Of a stretch of DNA of 37,627 nt, positions 9,046-16,715 are shown one piece after another (the stretch's first letter is position 1; every line of letters begins with the position of its first letter). The translations under genes were made by a program, and so were the position numbers. The notes beneath the pieces were generated by a model, which worked only from the letters and a program-made list of their open reading frames with translations, did no database searches and was not told where the DNA came from. Source of the stretch: Gordonia namibiensis NBRC 108229 (GTDB lineage: Bacteria > Actinomycetota > Actinomycetes > Mycobacteriales > Mycobacteriaceae); NCBI RefSeq assembly GCF_000298235.1, contig NZ_BAHE01000003.1, forward strand, positions 1-37,627. The letters run 5' to 3'.

Positions 9046-9079
9046 GGAACGCCTCGCCACGTGCATGGCGAGGCGTTCC
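9046..9079 (-). terminator. Hairpin between transporter and SDR operon
   Basis: Perfect 13-bp inverted repeat (GGAACGCCTCGCC / GGCGAGGCGTTCC) with an 8-nt loop, 105 bp after the transporter stop and 62 bp before the first SDR. It has no long T-run, so partial read-through into the SDR genes is possible. Confidence 0.6.
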
Positions 9080-9183
9080 CCTTCGTCCGTCAGGCGGACC
9101 GTTGTGTCGCGGAAACCTCTACCGGGCAATGTATTTCGTTGATTCTAACAGTCCCGGACGGAGGCACTTCCGATGCCCCGGGC

Positions 9184-10590
9184 TCAGTTCCCGAGACCGG
9201 ATCCGGCAGTCGCACTGTCGTTCTCGTCTCGCTTCGACGCCACCAGGTAGCCCACCGCGTAGAGAACGATGGACGAGAACAGGACGACCAGCTGTGCCGA
9301 CTGGTTCCAGATCGCCGGCACCGTGGAGCTCTCCAGCAGGATGACACCCACGATCGACGGCACAATCCAGGCGATCAGACCCCAGCCCAGGCGCGGCAAC
9401 CGCGCGTCGTCGACCTTCGGCCCGAACGCGCGGTCACGAGCATTCAGTGCGAAGTGGGTGAGGACGACACCGACCCAGCCCACGACGAACACGCCCTGCC
9501 AGTTCAGTGCGGTCTGGACGTAGCTGAACACGTCGGTGAGCATGAGCAGGAAGACCACGACCGCAACGGCGACGACCCACGCCGCGTGGGGCAGACGGAT
9601 CTTCGTGTAGGTGCTCAGGATTCGCTCGAAGTTCGTCGTCGACTGGTAGTAGTTCAGGGTGTTCACGCGGGTCTGCGAGATGACGATGAACAGCAGGCCG
9701 AACAGTCCTGCGCTCATGAGAACCGCCTGGACGACGCCGATCTCCGACGCCGGTTCGGTCGGGAGCGCCACCTGGACCAGGAAGATGCCGGCCACGCCGT
9801 TGATGATGAACAGCACGGCGTAGAAGACCCAGCCGAAGGTGACGTTCTCGTGGAACCGCTCGTCTTCCTTCTTCGCGAACCGTGCGAAGTCGACGGTGGT
9901 CGGCATCGTGATGAGGATGCCCAGGTAGAGAACCACACCCAGCAGCCAACCGGGCAGAGCACGTCCCTCGTCGGGCACGACGCCCTCGAAGCTCGTCCAC
10001 GACCCGGAGTCGAATTTCACTGCTGCAGCGATGATCACGACGATCAGACCGATGAAGTAGAACGGCAGGAGGTATCCGTTCAGCTTCGCCATCCAGTCCT
10101 GGACGCGCCCCAGCATGAGCGGCAACATGCCGAGCACCACCACGGCGTACCAGATCCGGATGTCGCCGGCCTCGAAGTACACCTGGAACGCCACCGCGAG
10201 CGTGCTGCTCTCGAAGATCGCGTAGTAGAGCACGGTCGCCGCCACCAGCAGTGCGGTGAGGGTCGCACCCCAGCGTCCGAAGATCGCCTTCGTGAGCATG
10301 GTGGTGTTGAGCCCGTAGCGGATTCCGAGGCGCGTCATGACGATGCTGACGGCACCGTAGAGGACGGTCGACACCACGACGGCGATGATGGCGTTCACCG
10401 TTCCGTACAGGCTGGCCGCGAGCGCTCCGTAGAAGAGCCAGACCATCGCCGACAACAGGGACCAGTACGACATGGTCACCTGCCAACGACCCAGCCGCAT
10501 GGAGTTCGGGACCGCGGCGGTACTGAAGTTGGCGTCCGAACCGTCGTGTTCCGAGTGTTCGGTGGGGGGACTTGCCGGCAAAGCTGGCAT
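9184..10590 (-). CDS. NCS1-type N-heterocycle permease
   Basis: A 468-residue integral membrane protein with about 12 transmembrane segments. It belongs to the NCS1 (cytosine/purine/uracil/thiamine/allantoin) cation-symporter family; recognisable stretches are the N-terminal LGRWQVTMSYWSLLSAMVWLFYGA, the central NGYLLPFYFIGLIVVII and ISQTRVNTLNYYQSTTNFERI. NCS1 carriers import small N-heterocycles such as nucleobases, hydantoins and pyridoxine, which fits uptake of the catabolic cluster's substrate. The start at 10590 follows GGAGGTAATCG. It is divergent from the GntR gene, with a shared-motif element at 10618-10628 in its promoter. A hairpin lies beyond its stop. Confidence 0.85.
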   Translation of the reverse strand: MPALPASPPTEHSEHDGSDANFSTAAVPNSMRLGRWQVTMSYWSLLSAMVWLFYGALAASLYGTVNAIIAVVVSTVLYGAVSIVMTRLGIRYGLNTTMLTKAIFGRWGATLTALLVAATVLYYAIFESSTLAVAFQVYFEAGDIRIWYAVVVLGMLPLMLGRVQDWMAKLNGYLLPFYFIGLIVVIIAAAVKFDSGSWTSFEGVVPDEGRALPGWLLGVVLYLGILITMPTTVDFARFAKKEDERFHENVTFGWVFYAVLFIINGVAGIFLVQVALPTEPASEIGVVQAVLMSAGLFGLLFIVISQTRVNTLNYYQSTTNFERILSTYTKIRLPHAAWVVAVAVVVFLLMLTDVFSYVQTALNWQGVFVVGWVGVVLTHFALNARDRAFGPKVDDARLPRLGWGLIAWIVPSIVGVILLESSTVPAIWNQSAQLVVLFSSIVLYAVGYLVASKRDENDSATAGSGLGN

Positions 10591-10617
10591 CGATTACCTC
10601 CGGTTTTGCACACAGTT

Positions 10618-10628
10618 TTGAATACAGT
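10618..10628. promoter_or_regulatory. Regulon element TTGAATACAGT, transporter promoter
   Basis: Reverse complement ACTGTATTCAA; one of five related copies (others at 10807, 21675, 21846 and 29099). It is flanked by GCAC...GTGC arms (10608-10630) and lies 28 bp upstream of the transporter start, where a repressor would block transcription. Confidence 0.55.
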
Positions 10629-10806
10629 GCGATCAGTGTGGACGAAGGACCCGCCTGAGGTAAGTCATTCGTGTAACAGTTGCGTTACACCTCGCGCCTT
10701 GAGTGCGACTTCGCCTGGCGCGCAACGTCGCCGAGGTCCCCGCTGCGCCGGATCGGGTTAGGAAAGCCTTGTCATCCGGCACGTTTTTGATACTTTGGGG
10801 ACAATG

Positions 10807-10817
10807 TTGAATACAGT
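10807..10817. promoter_or_regulatory. Regulon element TTGAATACAGT before the GntR gene
   Basis: An exact copy of the 11-bp element at 10618. It lies 29 bp before the preferred GTG start at 10846, which suggests autoregulation. If translation started at the ATG at 10804 the element would be inside the coding region. Confidence 0.5.
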
Positions 10818-10845
10818 CGGCGGCGCCGGCAGAAAGGCGGGGCGA

Positions 10846-11664
10846 GTGGCCAGCAGTCCGAAGACGCGGTCCGGAACAACGGTTGATGAACTCTGCACCG
10901 CACTTCGGGATCGCATCGTCGCCGGTAAGTACTTCCCCGGCCAGCGCATGTCGCAGGAACAGCTCGCGGCCGAGTTCAAGGTCAGCCGCACCCCGCTCCG
11001 GGAGGCGTTTCAGCGTCTGGAGGCCGACGGGCTCCTGGTCTCGACCGCCAACCGCGGCGTCCACGTCGCCCCGATCGTCAACTCCGAGACCGAACAGAGT
11101 TACGCCCTGCGCATCCTGGTCGAGCCGCCGACCGTCGCCGCGGTGCTCGACTCCCTGACCGACGCCGACCTCGACCAGATGCAGACGGCGTTGCGCGACA
11201 TGCGCGATCACCGCGACCACAGCAAGAAGTTCCAAGAGGCGCATCTGGCGTTTCACGACGTCATCCGCGTCCGCTACCCGAAGTCGTTCGCGGACCTGAC
11301 GCAGAACCTGTACACGATGATCTACCGGCATCAGAGCGTGTACCTCTCGCATCACCGGGCGCCGGAGGACTTCATCGAACTCGATCAGGACCTGCTCGAC
11401 GCGATCACCGAGCGCCGCACCGGTTCGGCTCGCCGTGTCCTGGAGTTCCATCTCATCGACGCGGCGCTGGGACTGGTCCTCGACGCCGATCCCGACCACG
11501 AGTTCGATTCCCTGCTCGTCGCGCTCAAGGGCCGCGACATCGTCCTCGAGCACGACGACGCGGGCCGTGTTCCCCGGCCCGCACGTATCTACTGGCTCGA
11601 TCACGACGAGGTCCTCCCGGAACGGACCACGTCGAACCTGATCCTCACCTACGCACCCAAATGA
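10846..11664 (+). CDS. GntR-family (FCD) transcriptional regulator
   Basis: About 272 residues. The N-terminal winged helix is clear (ALRDRIVAGKYFPGQRMSQ, then FKVSRTPLREAFQRLEADGLL and the wing ANRGVHVAPI). It is followed by an all-helical FCD ligand-binding domain with metal-site-type histidines (AHLAFHDVIR, YRHQSVYLSHH, EFHLIDAALG). I prefer the GTG at 10846, which has an AGGCGGGGC purine stretch before it and keeps the operator-like element outside the gene; an ATG at 10804 would add 14 residues. It is divergent from the NCS1 permease and is the leading candidate for the regulator that binds the five shared elements. It resembles the second GntR at 12533-13336 throughout. Confidence 0.9.
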   Translation: MASSPKTRSGTTVDELCTALRDRIVAGKYFPGQRMSQEQLAAEFKVSRTPLREAFQRLEADGLLVSTANRGVHVAPIVNSETEQSYALRILVEPPTVAAVLDSLTDADLDQMQTALRDMRDHRDHSKKFQEAHLAFHDVIRVRYPKSFADLTQNLYTMIYRHQSVYLSHHRAPEDFIELDQDLLDAITERRTGSARRVLEFHLIDAALGLVLDADPDHEFDSLLVALKGRDIVLEHDDAGRVPRPARIYWLDHDEVLPERTTSNLILTYAPK

Positions 11665-11669
11665 CAAAT

Positions 11670-11699
11670 CGCGGTCCCCGGTTCGCACCGGGGACCGCG
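11670..11699. terminator. Bidirectional terminator between GntR and maleate isomerase
   Basis: Perfect 13-bp stem (CGCGGTCCCCGGT / ACCGGGGACCGCG) with a 4-nt TCGC loop, followed on the plus strand by GCTTTTGTC and on the minus strand by ATTTGTC. It lies between two converging genes and probably ends both the GntR transcript and the 12-gene catabolic operon. Confidence 0.85.
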
Positions 11700-11710
11700 G
11701 CTTTTGTCTG

Positions 11711-12460
11711 TCAGGGAGCGAGCAACGCACCGGCACGCGGCACGACCGGGTCGAGACCCAGCCGGTTGAGAATCCGCCACGTGGTGGCCGCGGACGCGGT
11801 GAGAACGGGGATGTCGAACTGCTGCTGCACGGTGTCGAGCACCGGCAGCGACGGCATCTGCACGCATGCGCTGAGCACCAACGCATCTGCGTCGCTGGTG
11901 TCGACCTTCTTGACATGCTCGATGAGGTTCTCGGGGTTCAGTCGCCCGACCTCGAGGTTGTCGGCGACCTCCAGGCTCAGCGAGTCGACCACGGTGAAGC
12001 CCTCGTGGGCGATGTAGTCGCACACCGTCTCGGTCAGCGGCTTCATGTACGGGGTCACGACCGCGATCTTCTTGACCCCGAGGTGCGTCAGTGCCTCGGT
12101 CAGCGCGCCGGCCGACGAGAGCACCGGGATGTCCTCACCGCTCTCCTCCTTGGCCACCTGGGCGAGCTTCGGTTCGGCGCACGTGTGGTAGCGCAGGCCC
12201 TGCGACATGATCGCGACCAGGCAGGCGTAGGCCATCACGTCGACGCGGGCGTCGGCCAACTCCGCTGCGCACCGCAGCGAGTCGTTGTCCATCGCGGTCA
12301 GCTCTTCCGGGGTCACCTTCTTCATGCGCATGCGCGAGGAATGGAAGGTGAAGCGCTCGGGCCGGATCTCTTCGCGGGCGCGAAGCATCGCCGGGATCTC
12401 GGTCTCCATCGTGGTGTTGGAGCTCGGAACGATCATCCCGATGCGGTAGTTGTTCGTCAT
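11711..12460 (-). CDS. Maleate cis-trans isomerase (NicE/MaiA-type)
   Basis: A 249-residue member of the Asp/Glu racemase superfamily, maleate isomerase branch, which turns maleate into fumarate for the TCA cycle. The N-terminal GMIVPSSNTTMETE signature is typical. Both catalytic cysteines are present: C80 (MAYACLVAIMSQG) and C199 (LSACVQMPSL). The length matches NicE/MaiA. It is the last gene of the catabolic operon, 72 bp after the second GntR and just before the terminator. With the NicX-type dioxygenase and the isochorismatase-type amidase it reproduces the lower nicotinate (maleamate) route and predicts fumarate as a product. Related arylmalonate decarboxylases are a less likely alternative. 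Confidence 0.9.
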   Translation of the reverse strand: MTNNYRIGMIVPSSNTTMETEIPAMLRAREEIRPERFTFHSSRMRMKKVTPEELTAMDNDSLRCAAELADARVDVMAYACLVAIMSQGLRYHTCAEPKLAQVAKEESGEDIPVLSSAGALTEALTHLGVKKIAVVTPYMKPLTETVCDYIAHEGFTVVDSLSLEVADNLEVGRLNPENLIEHVKKVDTSDADALVLSACVQMPSLPVLDTVQQQFDIPVLTASAATTWRILNRLGLDPVVPRAGALLAP

Positions 12461-12532
12461 AATGCCTGCCTAACAAAATAATTCATTACGGACCGACCCC
12501 GGCGGGCCGGCATGAACTGGATTGCCCGGACC

Positions 12533-13336
12533 TCAGACGACGCGCAGGTGCGTCGTCTCGAGTTCCCGGACCACATCCGTCGTGGGATGACGCCACGAGA
12601 TCTGGGCTTGCCGCCCCGCCCGCAGATCGTCGAGACCGCCGAGTCCGAACGCCTGCCCGCGGATCGCGATCGGCAGCGAGCAGAAGCGATGGCCCGGATC
12701 GCCGGTGGCGATCACGCCCAACGCGGTGTCGAGCAGATGGAACGTGAGGACGTCCCGGGCCGAGCCGGCGTCACCGGCCTCGACGGCCTCGAGGAACTTC
12801 CTGTCGGTCACCATCACATCGGAGACGGCGACCGGGCGGGAGAAGTACAGGCGCTGATGCCGATCGATCTGGGTCAGCTGCGATTCGATCATCGTCTCGA
12901 TCCCGGGCGGACACCGCTTCAGGAGCGCGCGGTGAAAGTCCCAGTGCGCCAACTGGAACGTCCGCGAACTCAGGTCGCTCCTCCCCATCGCCGCCAGCGC
13001 CTGTCGCATCTCGTCGAGATCGGCAGGGGTGACCCGCCCGAGGATCGCCGACACCACCGCGGGCTCGACCAGAAGCCGCAGCGCGTAGGACGCCTCGAGA
13101 TCCGCGAGGTCGATCGGCGCCACCACCACTCCGCGATTCGCCTGGCTGACCACGAGGCCTTCGGCCTCGAGCCGCTGCAGCGCCTCGCGGAGTGGCGTCC
13201 GGGAGAGTTCGAGCTCGCGGGCCAGTTGCACCTGCGAGAACGCATGTCCCGGTTCATACGAGCCGGAGACGATGCGCTCCCGGAGTTCCTGGTACGCGGT
13301 CTCGACGGCGCTACCCCGAGCGCCCACCGATGTCAC
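12533..13336 (-). CDS. Second GntR-family (FCD) regulator, within the catabolic operon
   Basis: A 267-residue FCD-GntR regulator. Winged helix: ELRERIVSGSYEPGHAFSQ, then LELSRTPLREALQRLEAEGLV and ANRGVVVAPI. The FCD domain carries AHWDFHRALL, IDRHQRLYFSR and TFHLLDTALG. It parallels the GntR at 10846-11664 along its whole length, so the two are paralogues. The start is a GTG at 13336 whose bases overlap the stop of the 91-residue gene (GTGA), so it is translated as part of the operon it may control. The two regulators may sense different pathway intermediates or share operators. Confidence 0.9.
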   Translation of the reverse strand: MTSVGARGSAVETAYQELRERIVSGSYEPGHAFSQVQLARELELSRTPLREALQRLEAEGLVVSQANRGVVVAPIDLADLEASYALRLLVEPAVVSAILGRVTPADLDEMRQALAAMGRSDLSSRTFQLAHWDFHRALLKRCPPGIETMIESQLTQIDRHQRLYFSRPVAVSDVMVTDRKFLEAVEAGDAGSARDVLTFHLLDTALGVIATGDPGHRFCSLPIAIRGQAFGLGGLDDLRAGRQAQISWRHPTTDVVRELETTHLRVV

Positions 13337-13608
13337 GCATCCTCGGACCCCAGACGGGTGGCGATCAGGTGGGTGAAGAACTCCGGCGTCTGCTCGGCCA
13401 GCACCTCCAGCGCCATCGCGTCGAGGAGGACCGTCGCTTCGGTCTTGGGGACGTACAACTGGAGCCGGGCCCCGTTGCGTGTCCACACCTTTCGGAACTG
13501 GACACCGGCGAACTCGTTGCCGATGCCGTCCCATTCCTCCGCGCGCTCGACGCCGGTCGGCAGCTCTGCGGCGACCGGGTCCTGGCCTGCGATGCCTTCG
13601 TCACTCAT
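13333..13608 (-). CDS. Conserved-looking 91-residue protein of unknown function
   Basis: A small acidic soluble protein. Its N-terminus looks disordered (MSDEGIAGQDPVAAELPTG). A compact alpha/beta part follows: WDGIGNEFAGVQFRKVWTRN, ARLQLYVPKTEATVLLDAMALEVLAEQ and TPEFFTHLIATRLG. It overlaps the nitrilase gene upstream (ATGA) and the GntR gene downstream (GTGA), so it is fully embedded in the operon and surely translated. No cysteines or cofactor motifs are visible. It may be an accessory subunit of one of the oxygenases or amidases; the function is unknown. Confidence 0.75.
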   Translation of the reverse strand: MSDEGIAGQDPVAAELPTGVERAEEWDGIGNEFAGVQFRKVWTRNGARLQLYVPKTEATVLLDAMALEVLAEQTPEFFTHLIATRLGSEDA

Positions 13609-14498
13609 GCGTTCACTCCTACCGTCCGGCTCGTCACCGAGATGACCTTCGGTTCCGAACCATAGATCTCCGGACCGCGGACACCCCGGAGCACCGAGAG
13701 CTTTGCGCGTGCCGCTTCCACGGCGTCGAGGTCCAGCGTGACCACCTCGACCGCCGCCGGGCTCTCGCCCAGATCGGCCATGACCTCGCCCCACGGGGAG
13801 ACGGCGAGCGCATGACCGTAGGTCGGGAACGCGTCGGTGTACTCCGGCGACGGCGAACGCACCGTGGCCGGTGCGACGACGTACGCCAGGTTCTCGATCG
13901 CCCGCGCCCGCAACAGGGTGTGCCAGTGGGCTTCCCCGGTCGACTGGACGAAAGCGGCAGGCACCAGCAGGACCTCGGCGCCGGCGAGCGCGAGCGCCCG
14001 GAACAACTCCGGGAAGCGCACGTCGTAGCAGATGGTCAATCCGACACGCACGCCGTCGATGTCGAGCACGGCCAGCTCCGACCCCGGCTTCTCCACCGAC
14101 GACGCCTCGAAGGACTGGCCCCCGATGTTCGCGTCGAACAGGTGCAGCTTGTCGTATCGACCGGCGACGGTCCCGTCGGAGTCGATCACGATGGCGGAGT
14201 TGACGACCCCGTCGGCGGTCTGGTTCTTCATGCCGCCGACGATCACCGACACCCCGCGCCGCGCGGCCACCTCGGCCAGCGCCGCGATGGCCGGGCCGTC
14301 CTCGGTGAACGCCGAGGCACGCATCTGGACGTTCGAGCCGAGCATCAGGCCGTTCTCCGGCAGCACGACCAACGCCGCGCCCCCGTCCGCCGCCTGCTCG
14401 ACCAGCGAGACGGCGACGGCGAGGTTGGCGTCGATGTCGGTGGTGGCGTGCCACTGCGTCAGGCCGACCTTGAGCGACCGTCCCGTCGTCTCCGTCAT
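13605..14498 (-). CDS. Carbon-nitrogen hydrolase (nitrilase superfamily amidase)
   Basis: A 297-residue nitrilase-superfamily protein with an intact E-K-C triad: E48 (VVLPENGL), K117 (YDKLHLFD) and C157 (LTICYDVRFPEL). The DVRFPEL context and Nit-type features (GGMKNQTADGVVNSA, HWHTLLRARAIEN) point to amidases of the omega-amidase/Nit group rather than true nitrilases. It probably cleaves a linear amide formed by ring opening. Because no alpha/beta-hydrolase N-formylmaleamate deformylase (NicD) is visible here, this enzyme is a candidate for the deformylation or an amide-hydrolysis step; that is inference. It is coupled by ATGA overlaps to its neighbours on both sides. Confidence 0.88.
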   Translation of the reverse strand: MTETTGRSLKVGLTQWHATTDIDANLAVAVSLVEQAADGGAALVVLPENGLMLGSNVQMRASAFTEDGPAIAALAEVAARRGVSVIVGGMKNQTADGVVNSAIVIDSDGTVAGRYDKLHLFDANIGGQSFEASSVEKPGSELAVLDIDGVRVGLTICYDVRFPELFRALALAGAEVLLVPAAFVQSTGEAHWHTLLRARAIENLAYVVAPATVRSPSPEYTDAFPTYGHALAVSPWGEVMADLGESPAAVEVVTLDLDAVEAARAKLSVLRGVRGPEIYGSEPKVISVTSRTVGVNA

Positions 14499-15640
14499 GA
14501 CGAGACGCCTGCGGCGCTGTTCGCGGCCGCAGCCTTCGCAGCCGCCGCGTCGAGGTCCATGTTCACCACGGTCCAGCCGCCGCCGGAGGCCTCCATCGGC
14601 TCGTAGCTGTACACGTCGCCGAACACACCCGGACCGGTGATGCCGAGCATGATCATCCAGTTCATGATCTCGTACTGGCCGTGTGCGAGAAGCGGATACG
14701 GCTCGAGCGAGCACATGTCCAGACCGCGTCCGGTCGCCAGCAGCTTCAGCAGGTAGGTGTCGAACTCGACGTCGACGCCGCCGAAGTGGCCGGGGTCGAG
14801 CCAGTGCGACAGGCCGCCGGTGGCCAGGACCGCGACCTTGAGACCGGAGTTCTCGATCGCGTCGCGCATCGCCACACCGAACTCGCGCGCGTTGAACGGC
14901 GAGAACGAGCGGGCCGGCTGGGTGATGATCGGGATGACCGGCAGGTCCGGCCGCGGCAGCAGCAGTCGCAGCGGGACGATGAGACCGTGGTCGAGCTCGA
15001 CCTTCTGCGCCTCTTCGACTTCCAGCCCGTGAGCGCGGACGACGCGGGCCAGCTCGGTGGCGAACTCGCGGTGACCGGTCAGCTGCAGGTCGAGATCGGG
15101 GCGCTTGAAGAACTCCATCGAGCCGACGTGCTCGTCGCCGACACCCAGGACGAAATGCCCGGTGTTGAAGCTCTGGAAGTGGCAGTCGGCCGACACCAGG
15201 ATGACGTCGGGATCGGCGGCCGCGATGTCACGGGCGAGCTTCTCGTAGCCGGCGAGCAGACGCTCGACGGCCTCCGGCGGGTCGATCTCGGGACGGGCCA
15301 GCAGGTCCGGCACATGCGAACAGCCACCGGCGAACACGAGGTTGCGCGGCAGGTCCGGCGTCGGGACCGGGATGCTGTCGTCGACGATGAAACCGCCGGT
15401 GCTCGCGGCGTCGCCGAGGTCATCGTTGAACCAGCGGCTGACCAGGATGGTGACACCGTCGTTGAGACCGATGGCACGCAACCGGTCGCGGTTGCCGGAC
15501 AGGATGGTCTCGGCCCATTCGGCATCGATGCCCAGCAGTTCCGGCGCCCGCTCGGGGCTGGCCTTCACCGACGCGAGAAGGTCGGCGTCCTTGGCCATCT
15601 CGAGGATGGCGCGCTCGATCGAGCTCTTGTCGACACTCAT
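14495..15640 (-). CDS. Extradiol dioxygenase, LigA-like domain fused to LigB catalytic domain
   Basis: A 381-residue class III (type II) extradiol dioxygenase. Residues about 1-70 resemble the small LigA subunit (ELLGIDAEWAETILSGN, RLRAIGLND). Residues about 98-370 form the LigB catalytic domain: iron ligands H109 (GGCSHVPDL), H154 (SADCHFQSF) and E324 (GQYEIMNWMIMLG), and acid-base histidines H218 (LDHGL) and H279 (GLSHWLDPGH). The LigA-then-LigB order is opposite to gallate dioxygenases, where LigB comes first. The enzyme should cleave a ring carrying vicinal hydroxyls. LigB-type enzymes also open 3,4-dihydroxypyridine (PydA), so a pyridinediol is possible. It is coupled by ATGA overlaps to the NicX-type gene and the amidase gene. 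Confidence 0.88.
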   Translation of the reverse strand: MSVDKSSIERAILEMAKDADLLASVKASPERAPELLGIDAEWAETILSGNRDRLRAIGLNDGVTILVSRWFNDDLGDAASTGGFIVDDSIPVPTPDLPRNLVFAGGCSHVPDLLARPEIDPPEAVERLLAGYEKLARDIAAADPDVILVSADCHFQSFNTGHFVLGVGDEHVGSMEFFKRPDLDLQLTGHREFATELARVVRAHGLEVEEAQKVELDHGLIVPLRLLLPRPDLPVIPIITQPARSFSPFNAREFGVAMRDAIENSGLKVAVLATGGLSHWLDPGHFGGVDVEFDTYLLKLLATGRGLDMCSLEPYPLLAHGQYEIMNWMIMLGITGPGVFGDVYSYEPMEASGGGWTVVNMDLDAAAAKAAAANSAAGVSS

Positions 15641-16650
15641 TCGCTGACCAGCTTTCCGTCCCGGACCACGGCGACGCCGTCGATCTCGACCGTGCAGTTG
15701 CGCATCGGCACGTCGAGGTGTGCCGGGGTCTCGCGGTTGGCGAACCGGTTGGAACCGGTCGACCACATGAAGTTGCCTGCGGTGGAACGCAGTTCCTGAC
15801 CGTACAGCGAACGCGGGTCGTAGACGTCGAACGCCGACCAGCGGGCACGCTCGAGCAGGCCCCAGCCCATGTGGCTCAGTGCCCACACCTCGCTGTCGTT
15901 CCACGCCTCGAAGTAGTCGCGCAGCACGTGTGCGTCGGCACCGTCGCCCTTGATCTCCTGGATGAAGCCCTTCTCGACCTCGATGGTCACGGTGTCGCGG
16001 ACGTAGCGCTGCCACGGGATCAGGGCGTCGCCCGGCTGCAGGACGATGCGGCCCTCGGCGGTGCGGTCGTTCGGGAAGCAGGCGACGAAGCCGGACGGCC
16101 AGTGATCCCAGCGACCCGGCTCGTCGACGTAGCCCCACTGGTGGGTGATCGGCAGGTTCTCGCCGGAGATGTCGGCGGTCAGGTCGGTGCCGGCCGCGCT
16201 GGTCACGTGCAGGGTGCTGCCGGCACGGAGCTTGTTGCCGCCGTTCTCCACGGCCTCACGCAGTTCGATGTTGCCGGCGAGACGCTCGAGGACGTCGTTG
16301 GGCTCGGCGACGAACAGCATCCGCTTGCCGTTGCCGGTGATGCGGGTACGCACGTCGGAGTGGATGAGGCCGCCGACGGTGACGTCGATGACGATGTCGC
16401 ACTCGCCGGCCGCGGCCAGCAGCGGTGCGACCTCACGGCCGTCCGCCTCGTAGGGCGGCAGGTTCGGGTTCGACAGGCTCGATGCGTGCAGGACGAGGGC
16501 ACTGGCGCCGAGCTGACGGGCGGCGGCGACCGCGGCGGAGACGTACTCCTCCTTCTGGCCGAGCTCGGCGATGATGCCGACGGTCTCGGATGCGGTCACC
16601 TTGCAGAGCTTGAACTGCTCGACGAAGTTCTCGGTCAGGGTCTTCGGCAT
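15637..16650 (-). CDS. NicX-type dihydroxypyridine dioxygenase (M29-like fold)
   Basis: A 337-residue protein of the leucyl aminopeptidase (M29)-like family that includes NicX, the Fe(II) 2,5-dihydroxypyridine 5,6-dioxygenase of nicotinate degradation, which gives N-formylmaleamate. The expected iron ligands are present with nearly the spacing of Pseudomonas NicX (H265, H318, D320): here H260 (ALSHMGWG), H311 and D313 (PAHLDVPM). VLQPGDALIPW and the NRFANRETPAHLD region support the family. A true aminopeptidase is unlikely given the HLD ending and the operon. An AGAGGAA precedes the start. The neighbouring amidases and maleate isomerase fit the same route. A substituted 2,5-dihydroxypyridine could also be the natural substrate. 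Confidence 0.87.
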   Translation of the reverse strand: MPKTLTENFVEQFKLCKVTASETVGIIAELGQKEEYVSAAVAAARQLGASALVLHASSLSNPNLPPYEADGREVAPLLAAAGECDIVIDVTVGGLIHSDVRTRITGNGKRMLFVAEPNDVLERLAGNIELREAVENGGNKLRAGSTLHVTSAAGTDLTADISGENLPITHQWGYVDEPGRWDHWPSGFVACFPNDRTAEGRIVLQPGDALIPWQRYVRDTVTIEVEKGFIQEIKGDGADAHVLRDYFEAWNDSEVWALSHMGWGLLERARWSAFDVYDPRSLYGQELRSTAGNFMWSTGSNRFANRETPAHLDVPMRNCTVEIDGVAVVRDGKLVSE

Positions 16651-16715
16651 TTCTGGATTCCTCTGTTCGACGTTCGGTCAGATGTTCTGTGTTGTTGACG
16701 AATTCGCGGGGTTCG

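Noticed and set aside
8989..10761. A 590-codon open frame on the plus strand opposite the transporter gene
   Set aside because: Its product is rich in His, Asp, Glu and Arg without domains; it mirrors codon bias of the NCS1 gene, which has clear TM segments and a good ribosome-binding site.
15637..16650. M29 aminopeptidase
   Set aside because: Family fold is shared, but the C-terminal AHLD motif and operon neighbours fit the NicX dioxygenase branch.
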